Source of the DNA: FACHB-T130 sp042747725
GTDB taxonomy: Bacteria > Cyanobacteriota > Cyanobacteriia > Cyanobacteriales > FACHB-T130
DNA: 64,000 nucleotides
Assembly (NCBI RefSeq): GCF_042747725.1
Contig: NZ_JBHZGO010000034.1
Location: 124,001 to 188,000 of the forward strand
Reading direction: 5' to 3'
Part shown: piece by piece, positions 25,504 through 33,855 of the stretch
Layout: each line of letters starts with the position of its first letter
Numbering within the stretch: the first letter of the stretch is position 1
Translations under genes and position numbers: made by a program
The notes under the pieces: generated by a model
What the model saw: only the letters and a program-made list of their open reading frames with translations
The model's database searches: none
Told to the model about the DNA's origin: nothing

Positions 25504-28500
25504 ATGTCTAAAGACTTCATAAAAGTGCTTTTAATTGAGGATGACGAGGATGACTATGTTCTTACTCGCGATCTCCTCTCAGAAATTGAGAGAGAAAAGT
25601 TTGAACTGGAATGGGTAGACAGTTATGATGCTGCTTTAGAAAAGATTCAGATGCATCAACATGATGTCTATTTAGTAGACTATCGTCTTGGCGCGCACAA
25701 CGGCTTGGAATTGTTAAAAGAAGCAATTTTAAATAATTGTAAAGCGCCGCTCATCTTGCTGACGGGGCAAGGGGATCGGGAAGTAGACGTTGCGGCGATG
25801 AAAGCGGGAGCCGCCGATTACTTAGTCAAGGGGAAGATGGATGCACCGCTATTAGAGCGGGCGATCCGCTACTCAATCGAGCGAGTCAAAACGTCAGAGG
25901 CGCTGCGGGAGAGCGAATCGCGGCTGGAGAGCATCCTTGGCTCACTCGAAGACAGCGTGTGGTCGGTTTCAGCCACCACCTGGGAGCCGATTTACATCAG
26001 TCCGGCGGCGGCGGAAATTTATGGTCGTCCAGTCTCCCAGTTCTTCGAGCGCCCGAACCTTTGGCTGGAGGTGATTCACCCAGACGATCGAGAACGATTG
26101 AAAGCTGTGACGCAAGCTTTACCACAAGTCGGTGCAACAGACGAAGAGTATCGCATTTTCCGACCTGACGGGGAAGAGCGTTGGATTCGCAATCGCGCTC
26201 ATCTAGGGCGTGATGCCAATGGGAATGTCATCCGAATCGATGGTTTGGCTGCCGATATTACCAAACGCAAGCAGGCAGAAGAAGCCCTCCGGGCAGCCAT
26301 GCGCGAAAACAGCCAGCTAGCTGCGGCGATCGCTAACCTGACAACTGGAGTAGCGATCACAGATCCAACTTTACCTGACAATCCCATTATCTTCGTCAAT
26401 CCGGCTTTTTCTGCCATCACCGGCTACTCGGCGGCGGAAGTGATGGGTCGTAATTGCCGCTTCCTACAAGGAAAAGATAGCGATCGCGCTGTTGTGAAAG
26501 TGATGCGAGAAGCGATCGCCTCAAAGCAACCTATTATCTGTGTACTGCTGAACTACTGCAAAGATGGGACACCGTTTTGGAATGAACTCACCATCAACCC
26601 GGTTTTTGATAACGAAGGGAAACTCATCAACTTCATCGGGTTGCAGAACGATATCACGGTTCGCAAGCAAACCGAAGAGGCAATTGAACGACTGCGCCAC
26701 CAAAACGAACTGATTCTCAACTCAGCAGGTGAAGGAATTTATGGTTTGGATCTTCATGGAAATGCCACCTTTGTCAATCCAGCTGCTGCGAGAATGCTGG
26801 GATGGGAAGTTGAAGAACTCATTGGCAAGCCCTTACATTTTATCTGCCATTATTCAAAAGCCGATGGCGCTCCCTATCCGCGAGAAGCGTGTCCAATTTA
26901 TACAGCCTTTCACGATGGCAAAGTTCAACAAATAGACGAAGAAGTCTTTTGGCGAAAAGACGGCACGAGTTTTCCCGTTGAGTACATCAGCACCCCCATT
27001 CGAGAAAATGGTCAGTTGGTGGGTGCAGTCGTTACCTTCCAAGATATTACCGAGCGCGTAAAGGCTGCCCTTGCGGCTGCCCAAACCCAGGAGGCATTGC
27101 GTGAGAGTCAAGAACGTTATGAACTCGCCGTTTCTGGTGCTAACGACGGACTTTGGGACTGGAATTTAAAAACCAACGAAATTTATTTTTCTCCCCGCTG
27201 GAAATCCATGCTGGGCTGCGAGGAGAACGAAATTAGCAATACTCCGGATGCTTGGTTTGAGCGAGTCCATCCTGAGGATATAGAGCGGTTGAAAGCGCAG
27301 ATTTCTTTACATCTCGAAGAGCTGACCCCCCATTTCGAGAACGAACATCGCATACTACACAAAGATGGAACATACCTTTGGATGCTAATTCGGGGGATGG
27401 CTGTACGAGACACTAATGGGAAAGCCTCTCGCATGGCTGGTTCTCAGACTGACATCACCGAGCGCAAGCAAGTTGAGAAACAACTCCTCCATGATGCTTT
27501 TCATGACGTGTTGACTGGCTTGCCAAACCGAGCCTTGTTTATCGATCGGTTGGGACAGGCAATTGAACGGTCAAAACGAACCAGTAACTATTTCTTCGCC
27601 GTCCTTTTTATAGATATTGACCGCTTCAAGGTGATTAATGACAGTTTGGGACACATGATAGGCGATCAATTGCTGGTAGCGATCGCGCAGCGGTTGAAAA
27701 CTTGCCTGCGGGGTGGCGATACAGTCGCGCGGCTAGGCGGAGATGAATTCACCATCCTGCTCGAAGATATCAGAAATATCAACAATGCCACTGACATTGC
27801 CGAGCGCATCCACTTAGAACTCATGTATCCTTTCAACCTCAACGAACAAGAGGTATTCTCGACAGCAAGCATCGGCATTGCCATCGGGGGCGGTTCGCAA
27901 AGTGCCCCAGCAATCGGATATGACTGTCCGGAAAATCTCCTGCGCGATGCTGACACCGCCATGTATCGTGCCAAATCGATGGGTAGAGCGCGTCATGAAG
28001 TCTTTGATACCACCATGCACACCCGCGCGGTGGCACTCTTGCAACTGGAAAACGACTTGCGGCGTGCGATCGAGCGGCATGAATTTCAGCTTCACTATCA
28101 ACCCATTGTGTCATTGACAACTGGCAGACTTGACGGGTTCGAGGCGCTTGTACGCTGGCAGCATCCAGAGCGCGGTTTGATCTCTCCAGCGGAATTTATT
28201 CCAATTGCCGAAGAAACAGGTTTGATCGTTCCCATCGGACTGTGGGTACTCTGCAAAGCGTGTTACCAAATGCATGATTGGCAGCAGCAATTTTCTCCAG
28301 AGTTACTATTAACGATCAGTGTTAATCTTTCCAGTAAACAGTTTTTACAACCAGATTTAGTTAAGCAAATCGACCAAATTTTGCAGGAAACCCGCCTGGA
28401 TGCACGAAGTTTGAAGTTAGAAATTACTGAAAGTGCAGTCATGGAAAACGCCGAATCGGCAATTAAAATGCTTTTCCAATTAAAAGCTTTGGGCGTACAT

Positions 28501-28860
28501 CTGCATATTGATGACTTCGGCACTGGCTATTCATCCTTAAGTTATCTGCATCGGTTCCCCATCGATCAGTTAAAGATTGACCGTTCTTTTATTAGCAGAA
28601 TGGGGGTCAAAGACGACAGTTTAGAAATTGTCCGCGCCATCGTGACCCTGGCTCATACTTTAGAGCTGAATGTGACAGCAGAAGGGGTGGAAACAGTCGA
28701 GCAACTCTCGCAACTCAGAGAAATGGAATGCGAATATGGGCAAGGATATTTTTTCTCTAAACCCTTAACTCAAGAGGAAGCAGAAGAATTAATTGTTACA
28801 GCACAGCAGCTCACCACCGATTTTAATTGTTTTGCCTCAAGCTTTGTAAAGCCACAATAA
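25504..28860 (+). CDS. REC-PAS-LOV-PAS-PAS-GGDEF-EAL c-di-GMP signalling protein
   Basis: 1118 residues, cytosolic. REC domain (1-125) with LLIEDDEDDY and phospho-acceptor Asp59 in LVDYRLG. PAS1 is about 136-255. A LOV-type PAS at about 265-390 has GRNCRFLQG with the flavin-adduct Cys318, NYCKDGTPFWNEL and FIGLQNDIT (the FMN-contacting Gln). PAS3 is about 395-515 and PAS4 about 530-655. The GGDEF domain has an intact RLGGDEF (745-749), so cyclase activity is plausible. The EAL domain has EAL at 880-882, with later motifs such as IDDFGTGYSSL and TAEGVET, so phosphodiesterase activity is also plausible. It would make or break c-di-GMP in response to phosphorylation and blue light, perhaps controlling motility or biofilm. 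Single gene, no adjacent kinase upstream. Confidence 0.93.
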   Translation: MSKDFIKVLLIEDDEDDYVLTRDLLSEIEREKFELEWVDSYDAALEKIQMHQHDVYLVDYRLGAHNGLELLKEAILNNCKAPLILLTGQGDREVDVAAMKAGAADYLVKGKMDAPLLERAIRYSIERVKTSEALRESESRLESILGSLEDSVWSVSATTWEPIYISPAAAEIYGRPVSQFFERPNLWLEVIHPDDRERLKAVTQALPQVGATDEEYRIFRPDGEERWIRNRAHLGRDANGNVIRIDGLAADITKRKQAEEALRAAMRENSQLAAAIANLTTGVAITDPTLPDNPIIFVNPAFSAITGYSAAEVMGRNCRFLQGKDSDRAVVKVMREAIASKQPIICVLLNYCKDGTPFWNELTINPVFDNEGKLINFIGLQNDITVRKQTEEAIERLRHQNELILNSAGEGIYGLDLHGNATFVNPAAARMLGWEVEELIGKPLHFICHYSKADGAPYPREACPIYTAFHDGKVQQIDEEVFWRKDGTSFPVEYISTPIRENGQLVGAVVTFQDITERVKAALAAAQTQEALRESQERYELAVSGANDGLWDWNLKTNEIYFSPRWKSMLGCEENEISNTPDAWFERVHPEDIERLKAQISLHLEELTPHFENEHRILHKDGTYLWMLIRGMAVRDTNGKASRMAGSQTDITERKQVEKQLLHDAFHDVLTGLPNRALFIDRLGQAIERSKRTSNYFFAVLFIDIDRFKVINDSLGHMIGDQLLVAIAQRLKTCLRGGDTVARLGGDEFTILLEDIRNINNATDIAERIHLELMYPFNLNEQEVFSTASIGIAIGGGSQSAPAIGYDCPENLLRDADTAMYRAKSMGRARHEVFDTTMHTRAVALLQLENDLRRAIERHEFQLHYQPIVSLTTGRLDGFEALVRWQHPERGLISPAEFIPIAEETGLIVPIGLWVLCKACYQMHDWQQQFSPELLLTISVNLSSKQFLQPDLVKQIDQILQETRLDARSLKLEITESAVMENAESAIKMLFQLKALGVHLHIDDFGTGYSSLSYLHRFPIDQLKIDRSFISRMGVKDDSLEIVRAIVTLAHTLELNVTAEGVETVEQLSQLREMECEYGQGYFFSKPLTQEEAEELIVTAQQLTTDFNCFASSFVKPQ

Positions 28861-28905
28861 TTTTGGGTAATCGGGAATGGGTAAAAAATAATTACTCGCT
28901 TTCCA

Positions 28906-29347
28906 TGATTAAATTACCGAAATTTAGTTAGGAAAAATTGTTGAAACCCAACCAACCTAATATTAGCGTTGGGTTTCGATACCTCAACCCAACCTACGTG
29001 GTTTCAAATTGTCGCTTATCCGAGAAGTCTTGGGTTAGGGAGTTAGCTAGGAAAAATTGTAGGTTGGGTTGAGCGCGAGTGAAACCCAACCAACCTAATA
29101 TTAGCGTTGGGTTTCGTTACCTCAACCCAACCTACGTGGTTTCAAATTGTTGCTTATCCAAGAAGTCTTGGGTTAGGGAGTTAGCTAGGAAAAATTGTAG
29201 GTTGGGTTGAGCGCGAGTGAAACCCAACCAACCTAATATTAGCGTTGGGTTTCGATACCTTAACCCAACCTACGTGGTTTCAAATTGTCGCTTATCCAAG
29301 AAGTATTGGGTTAGGTCATTTGCCCTGATTAAATTACCGAAATTTAG
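28906..29347. repeat. 138-bp tandem repeat, about three copies, with nested inverted repeats
   Basis: GAAACCCAACCAACCTAATA starts at 28943, 29081 and 29219, giving an exact 138-bp period. Each full unit has an outer pair GTAGGTTGGGTTGAG / CTCAACCCAACCTAC and an inner pair GAAACCCAAC / GTTGGGTTTC, so it can fold as a branched hairpin. The array is bounded by a direct repeat TGATTAAATTACCGAAATTT at 28906 and 29326. It fills the gap between the GGDEF-EAL gene and the convergent response regulator. Too few and too palindromic to be CRISPR. Confidence 0.9.
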
Positions 29348-29419
29348 GATTGCTTAATATTGAGTTTCGCAATCGCAAACCCTAACCTATTAATTCTGCA
29401 AAGTTTTATTTTATAGTGT

Positions 29420-29878
29420 TTATCCCGCTTCATTTAGCGGTAATTCAACAATTTCAAACCAGTATTTTCCCAAAGTTTTCATCACGGAAACGAGGGATTC
29501 AAATGTGACTGGCTTAGCAATGTAAGAGTTTGCACCTAAATCGTAAGTGCGATAGATGTCTTCCTCAGCCTTTGATGTAGTCAGCACGATAACTGGAATA
29601 GGTCGCAGTTCGGGGTTGCCTTTAATTTCTTGGAGAGCCTCCCGTCCATCCTTTTTAGGCATATTCAGATCCAGCAGGATTAAACTTGGGCGGGGCGACT
29701 TTATTAACTGGGCATACTTACCCCGATGGTAAAGATAATCCATCAGATCCTCACCATCTACAACAAAGTGCAGATCGTTAGCGAGTCGGCATTCTTCTAA
29801 TGCATCCTTTGCTAGCAGACGATCGTCTTCATCATCGTCAGCCATCAAGATAGTAATTGATTTTCCAGCTTTATTCAC
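29420..29878 (-). CDS. Rcp1-like single-domain response regulator
   Basis: 152 residues, receiver domain only. Acidic pocket MADDDEDDR (14-19), phospho-acceptor Asp70 in LILLDLNMPKKDG, the switch Thr in VIVLTTSK, and Lys in YIAKPV. The long beta4-alpha4 region and the DLMDYLYHRGKY insert are typical of Rcp1/CheY-like partners of phytochrome-class kinases. There is no output domain, so it acts by protein contact or phosphorelay. The start is a GTG at 29878. The sensor kinase upstream on the same strand (30279-32765) is its likely partner, separated by 400 bp of repeat. Confidence 0.9.
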   Translation of the reverse strand: MNKAGKSITILMADDDEDDRLLAKDALEECRLANDLHFVVDGEDLMDYLYHRGKYAQLIKSPRPSLILLDLNMPKKDGREALQEIKGNPELRPIPVIVLTTSKAEEDIYRTYDLGANSYIAKPVTFESLVSVMKTLGKYWFEIVELPLNEAG

Positions 29879-29940
29879 AGCGTTTTACTCACACCAAGTT
29901 GCAGAATCGTTGCATCATTTCCAATTCCTATAAGAGACTT

Positions 29941-30232
29941 AATTTCACGCAGTTTGCAACTTTGTGTATTTCTCCCCCTTGTGAGGGAAGCTAGGGGTAA
30001 TCTGACAAAATTGGCTTTACATTTCGATCCCCCCAACCCCCCTGGAAAAAGGGGGCTAAGAAAAATCGTAGGGAATGGTAGAGCGATCGCGTTACCCAAC
30101 AAACTGCACCAGTGTGGGGTTGAGTTCGCGAAACTCAGCCTACACATCCGAGATTTGTCAGTCAATCAGTTTCGATCCCCCAACTCCCCTGGAAAAAGGG
30201 GGCTAAGAAAAAGTTGCATATGGCGTTAATTT
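29941..30232. repeat. ~290-bp compound palindromic repeat between kinase and regulator
   Basis: The left end AATTTCACGCAGTTTGCAAC pairs with the right end, whose complement is AAATTAACGCCATATGCAAC. Inside are two copies of CCCCTGGAAAAAGGGGGCTA (near 30038 and 30188). It belongs to the same family as 7936-8012 and 2787-2840 but is larger, as if one copy had been extended or doubled. The flanks (29879-29940 and 30233-30278) hold nothing else. Confidence 0.7.
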
Positions 30233-30278
30233 CTAAGGTTTTTCATCCAAAATATAAAATCTCAAATGATAAAATTTC

Positions 30279-32765
30279 TCACTTAGATTGCTCAACAGGT
30301 AGCGTGACAATGAATGTCACTCCTTGCCCCAATATGCTTTTTGCGGTGATACTACCACCATGACGCTCGACTATTTTACGGCAAATCGCTAAGCCAACTC
30401 CCGTTCCTTCATACTCGTTGCGACCGTGTAGGCGTTGGAAAACTGTGAAGATCCGATCCAGATACTTCTCGTCAAAACCAATGCCATTATCTTCTACCAT
30501 AATTTGACACATCGGACGAGCAGATAATTCTTGTGTCCAAAGCTGCTCGTCCCCCTGTAATAACTGACCCCAAATCTTGATGACTGGTGCTTCTTCCTCA
30601 CGCCGAAATTTCAGCGCATTGCTAATCAAATTTTGTAATAATTGCCGCATCTGCGACGGATCGGCATCAATCGTTGGCAGATCGCCAATTTCTATTTGTG
30701 CGCTTACCTTATGGATATGCACCTCCAAATCAGACAAGACCTCTTGTAGCACGTTGGTGATATTGACGGGAGTAAAAGGCTGAGCTTTGCTTGTCACCCG
30801 CGAGAAGGCTAGGAGGTCATTAATCAGGGTTTGCATCCGTTGCGCCGCTTTTTGCATCCGCTCCAGGTAGTCTTTCCCCTCATTGGTCAGGGATTCACTG
30901 TATTTGAGTTTGAGGCGATCGCCAAAAGCTTGAATCTTCCGCAATGGTTCTTGCAAGTCGTGGGAGGCGACGAAGGCAAAGTCTTGCAATTCCCGGTTGC
31001 TTTGTTCCAGTTTGAAGGTATAGGCTTTTAATTTTTCCTCGGTTCGCTTTCGTTCGGCAATTTCAGCTTCAAGTTCTGTATTAATAATTAATAATTTTTG
31101 GGTACGTTCTTGCACCCGCTCTTCAAGTATTTCGTTGACGCTTTTGATTTCCGAAAACTTTTGATTAAGCGTCGCCGCCATTGACTTGAAATTGCGAACT
31201 AGAGCGTCCAGTTCTGTCACCGAACTATTAGGCCAATCGATTAATTCTTGCTCTAGAAGTTTATGAGGCAGGTTTGTCGTCACTTGGGCTAGTTTTGAGA
31301 GAGGGCTAACTAAGCTGCGACTTAGAAGGGTTGCGAAGATGAGCGCGATCGCTGAAATTAGCATCAAAATCGCTAAACTATTAGTATGAACGCGCTCTAT
31401 ATGGCGGACGTATGGTGTCGCAGACAATTCTGCAATTAGAGTCCACGGAAGTTGGCTATCAATCGGAGTCTCTTGCACGAAGAACGAATTGTTCCAACGC
31501 ACCATGACAAGCCGACTGCCAGTTATCGGTAGCCACTGATAAGTCATCGGCGCAATTAGACGAATTTCGCCATCCTTACGACGATCAAATGTTTGCATTG
31601 CTACTCGCTCAGGCTGAGTACTAGCAATTACAGACTTTCTTCGATCGACGAGAGTAATTTGCAGTCCCCGGTCGTCAAGATTTGATTTTAGGAGTTCGTC
31701 AATACCGTTCAAATCGAGTTCTGCAATTACTAAACCACGGAAGCGATTGTCTCTCAGTAGGGGTACACTGAGAACTACTTTTTGTCCGGTTAATACATCC
31801 GATAGAGTAGGTTGCAGAGTATTATTTATTTCCTTGAAGTAGGGTTTAACAGCGAGATTCAATCCAATAGTGGACTCTCCCGCTTCATTCAAGCTAGGGG
31901 AAGATGCAATTGTTTTACCTTCAGCATTGACCACATAAATATTACGGAAATCCGGAAATGTACGTTTAGCGAATTCTATACTTGACTGCAATGCATCCAA
32001 TTGGGTTAGCTCAGAGTCAGCAGCAATCCGAGCGAATTCCTGAACGATCTTTAGATGTTGCTGATGCCAAGAACGCACTTCAACAACTAAATCTGTAGAA
32101 GCTGCTTTGAGTTCTGCATTAGCTGTTGTCTTGATGTTGTCAATTACGCGGCGGCTGTCTAAAATTATAAGAATTAAAGTAGGAAAAAAAACAAAAGCTA
32201 CTAACAAATTAAATACAGTTTGTTGCAAGGAAAGCGTACTAACTGCTTGAGGACGACTTAGCCATTTATGAATCGGTAAATGAGTCAGCATTAAGCTAGC
32301 AATTAAAGCATTGAAAATCGCGTTTACAGGCTGCTTTAACAGGATAATCAGCGCTTGTGTAGTATCTACGTGCAAGATAATTGCATAAAACAGCCAGATG
32401 AGAGGCATTCCGATCAACAGCCAAAAAATTCCGTCTAGCAGCACGATATTCTGGCGTAGACGATGAAATAATAAACTGACAAAGAATGCTTCAAGAGTAA
32501 AGGTAATTACCGTGTATGGATGATGCCAAATAACATAGGTACAAATGCCAGAAATGAAGCCTGCAAAAGTACCCCAACCTGTGCCATACAAAGACACTAC
32601 AATCCAAACGGCAATGCTGCCAAATAGAAAATCAATATCGAAAAATAATGACCAGCGGAAATAATTACCTAAATATCCGGCGACAATTAAAAGACTCAGT
32701 CCAAAGACGGCTCTATTACGGGCGTAAAACGGTGTTATTCTTGGTAAATGATGGCTTAAATTCAT
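30279..32765 (-). CDS. Membrane sensor histidine kinase (multi-TM - extracytoplasmic sensor - TM - HAMP-like - HisKA - HATPase)
   Basis: 828 residues. An N-terminal bundle of about six or seven membrane helices (20-185, MASE-like) is followed by another helix near 190-210, an extracytoplasmic double-Cache-like region (about 225-445: FRNIYVVNAEGKTIASSP, LVVAELDLNG-like), a helix near 455-475, a HAMP-like segment and a coiled coil. The kinase core has SHDLQEPLRKIQAF with phospho-acceptor His602, then NLISNALKFRREE, VEDNGIGFDEKY and GTGVGLAICRKIVERHGG. The SHDLQEPLRK class is the phytochrome-type kinase family, which fits the Rcp1-like regulator downstream. The ligand is unknown. Confidence 0.9.
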   Translation of the reverse strand: MNLSHHLPRITPFYARNRAVFGLSLLIVAGYLGNYFRWSLFFDIDFLFGSIAVWIVVSLYGTGWGTFAGFISGICTYVIWHHPYTVITFTLEAFFVSLLFHRLRQNIVLLDGIFWLLIGMPLIWLFYAIILHVDTTQALIILLKQPVNAIFNALIASLMLTHLPIHKWLSRPQAVSTLSLQQTVFNLLVAFVFFPTLILIILDSRRVIDNIKTTANAELKAASTDLVVEVRSWHQQHLKIVQEFARIAADSELTQLDALQSSIEFAKRTFPDFRNIYVVNAEGKTIASSPSLNEAGESTIGLNLAVKPYFKEINNTLQPTLSDVLTGQKVVLSVPLLRDNRFRGLVIAELDLNGIDELLKSNLDDRGLQITLVDRRKSVIASTQPERVAMQTFDRRKDGEIRLIAPMTYQWLPITGSRLVMVRWNNSFFVQETPIDSQLPWTLIAELSATPYVRHIERVHTNSLAILMLISAIALIFATLLSRSLVSPLSKLAQVTTNLPHKLLEQELIDWPNSSVTELDALVRNFKSMAATLNQKFSEIKSVNEILEERVQERTQKLLIINTELEAEIAERKRTEEKLKAYTFKLEQSNRELQDFAFVASHDLQEPLRKIQAFGDRLKLKYSESLTNEGKDYLERMQKAAQRMQTLINDLLAFSRVTSKAQPFTPVNITNVLQEVLSDLEVHIHKVSAQIEIGDLPTIDADPSQMRQLLQNLISNALKFRREEEAPVIKIWGQLLQGDEQLWTQELSARPMCQIMVEDNGIGFDEKYLDRIFTVFQRLHGRNEYEGTGVGLAICRKIVERHGGSITAKSILGQGVTFIVTLPVEQSK

Positions 32766-33351
32766 AACTCCGCCTTGGTATTCTTGAGTGAGATTAAGCT
32801 AGATAAATTCTGTTAGAGCCAGTCGCTTTACTCAGAAATTAGGCTTCTTATTAGCTACCCTTTTTTCAAGCGTAGCAGTGCGTAAGCGCGGGGAAATGGG
32901 GAAGATAATGTGTATCCTCGCAAAAGTAAAATGGGATAAGGGCTATTAAAAATTCCTAACGATCGTTGCTAATATTTCATAAATTAATTCAGATTACTAT
33001 GCTAATTATTAGGGAATGCGGTTTAGAGCGATCGCTTGCCTAATCCCTACTACCATCTCCACCAGTTTCTCCACCAGATATATTCATTTTTGCTTACCTG
33101 CTTAGGTATAGTTGCCGCAACCAGATAAAAAAAGCATTAGTTTATTAATTACTGTAAAAACTCTAAAACAGTGCAGATTCTTAGCCAATCGTTACTCTTG
33201 TTGTCTGTATTGTTATCAACTATTAAGAAGCAAGTAATTTTTCTTAGTAATTCACAATATTTTTCGTGACTAAGTTTGACTCTATGCAGTCACCTGAATT
33301 GCCGGTAAGCGATCGCTCTACTCTCCCTCTTTTTAACCTAAACGCAACAAA
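32766..33351. other. Spacer without a supported gene
   Basis: About 590 bp, AT-rich, with HIP1 sites near 33030 and 33310 and a short block GCGTAGCAGTGCGTAAGCGCG near 32870 of the kind often repeated in cyanobacteria. It should hold the promoter of the minus-strand sensor kinase. No ORF or RNA is recognised. Confidence 0.45.
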
Positions 33352-33377
33352 ACGGCTACTGAGGTAGCAGTAGCCGT
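33352..33377 (-). terminator. Rho-independent terminator of ycf34
   Basis: ACGGCTACTG...CAGTAGCCGT forms a 10-bp stem with a 6-base loop, followed on the minus strand by TTTTGTTGCG. It lies about 55 bases after the ycf34 stop. Confidence 0.8.
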
Positions 33378-33432
33378 CGGGTTAAAGTTTGGTAAAACAG
33401 TGTAACTTAGCGCCATCTGACGCGAGATGTTT

Positions 33433-33681
33433 TCAGGTTGGCACTAGCTCGCCGGGACGCAACCGAACCCATTTGCCAGTTTCCCGCTTAAAGCTGAGAC
33501 AACCCACAACATCCCACTCCATCTCAATCATTTCCCCCTGCGTGCGGATATTGACATTGATGGTGGGTTCAGTGGCTTCAAAATCGGGGTCTTCAGTTAG
33601 GTGAGGCACCTGATGCTGCGTTTCTACCGCATGATAGGTGGTGCAGCGGTCTACGTATTGGCAGTTAACACAAATACACAT
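33433..33681 (-). CDS. ycf34: Ycf34 family protein
   Basis: 82 residues starting MCICVNCQYVDRC, with cysteines at 2, 4, 7 and 13 and another at 60 (DVVGC). This is the Ycf34 pattern found in cyanobacteria and red-algal plastids. In Synechocystis, Ycf34 is reported as an Fe-S protein that affects photosynthetic electron transport; the cysteine spacing here suits cluster binding. A GGAGG motif lies upstream of the ATG at 33681. It has its own terminator and is divergent from cca. Confidence 0.93.
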   Translation of the reverse strand: MCICVNCQYVDRCTTYHAVETQHQVPHLTEDPDFEATEPTINVNIRTQGEMIEMEWDVVGCLSFKRETGKWVRLRPGELVPT

Positions 33682-33855
33682 AGCACAGCCTCCAGAGGCT
33701 TTTCTGTTAATCTAGCTCAGTCAACACGTCTATTAATTACCTATTGGGTTGATTTTTATGGCGATGTGTCGTTGGGGCGAATAAATTCATAGCGACACAA
33801 ACGCTTGTCCCTGTGCGCGGACTCAGAAAATTATCTAACTGGGGTAAGTATACAG

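Noticed and set aside
28943..29347. Regularly spaced repeats after the GGDEF-EAL gene as a CRISPR array
   Set aside because: The 138-bp units are repeated whole with no unique spacers, are strongly palindromic, and no cas gene is present.
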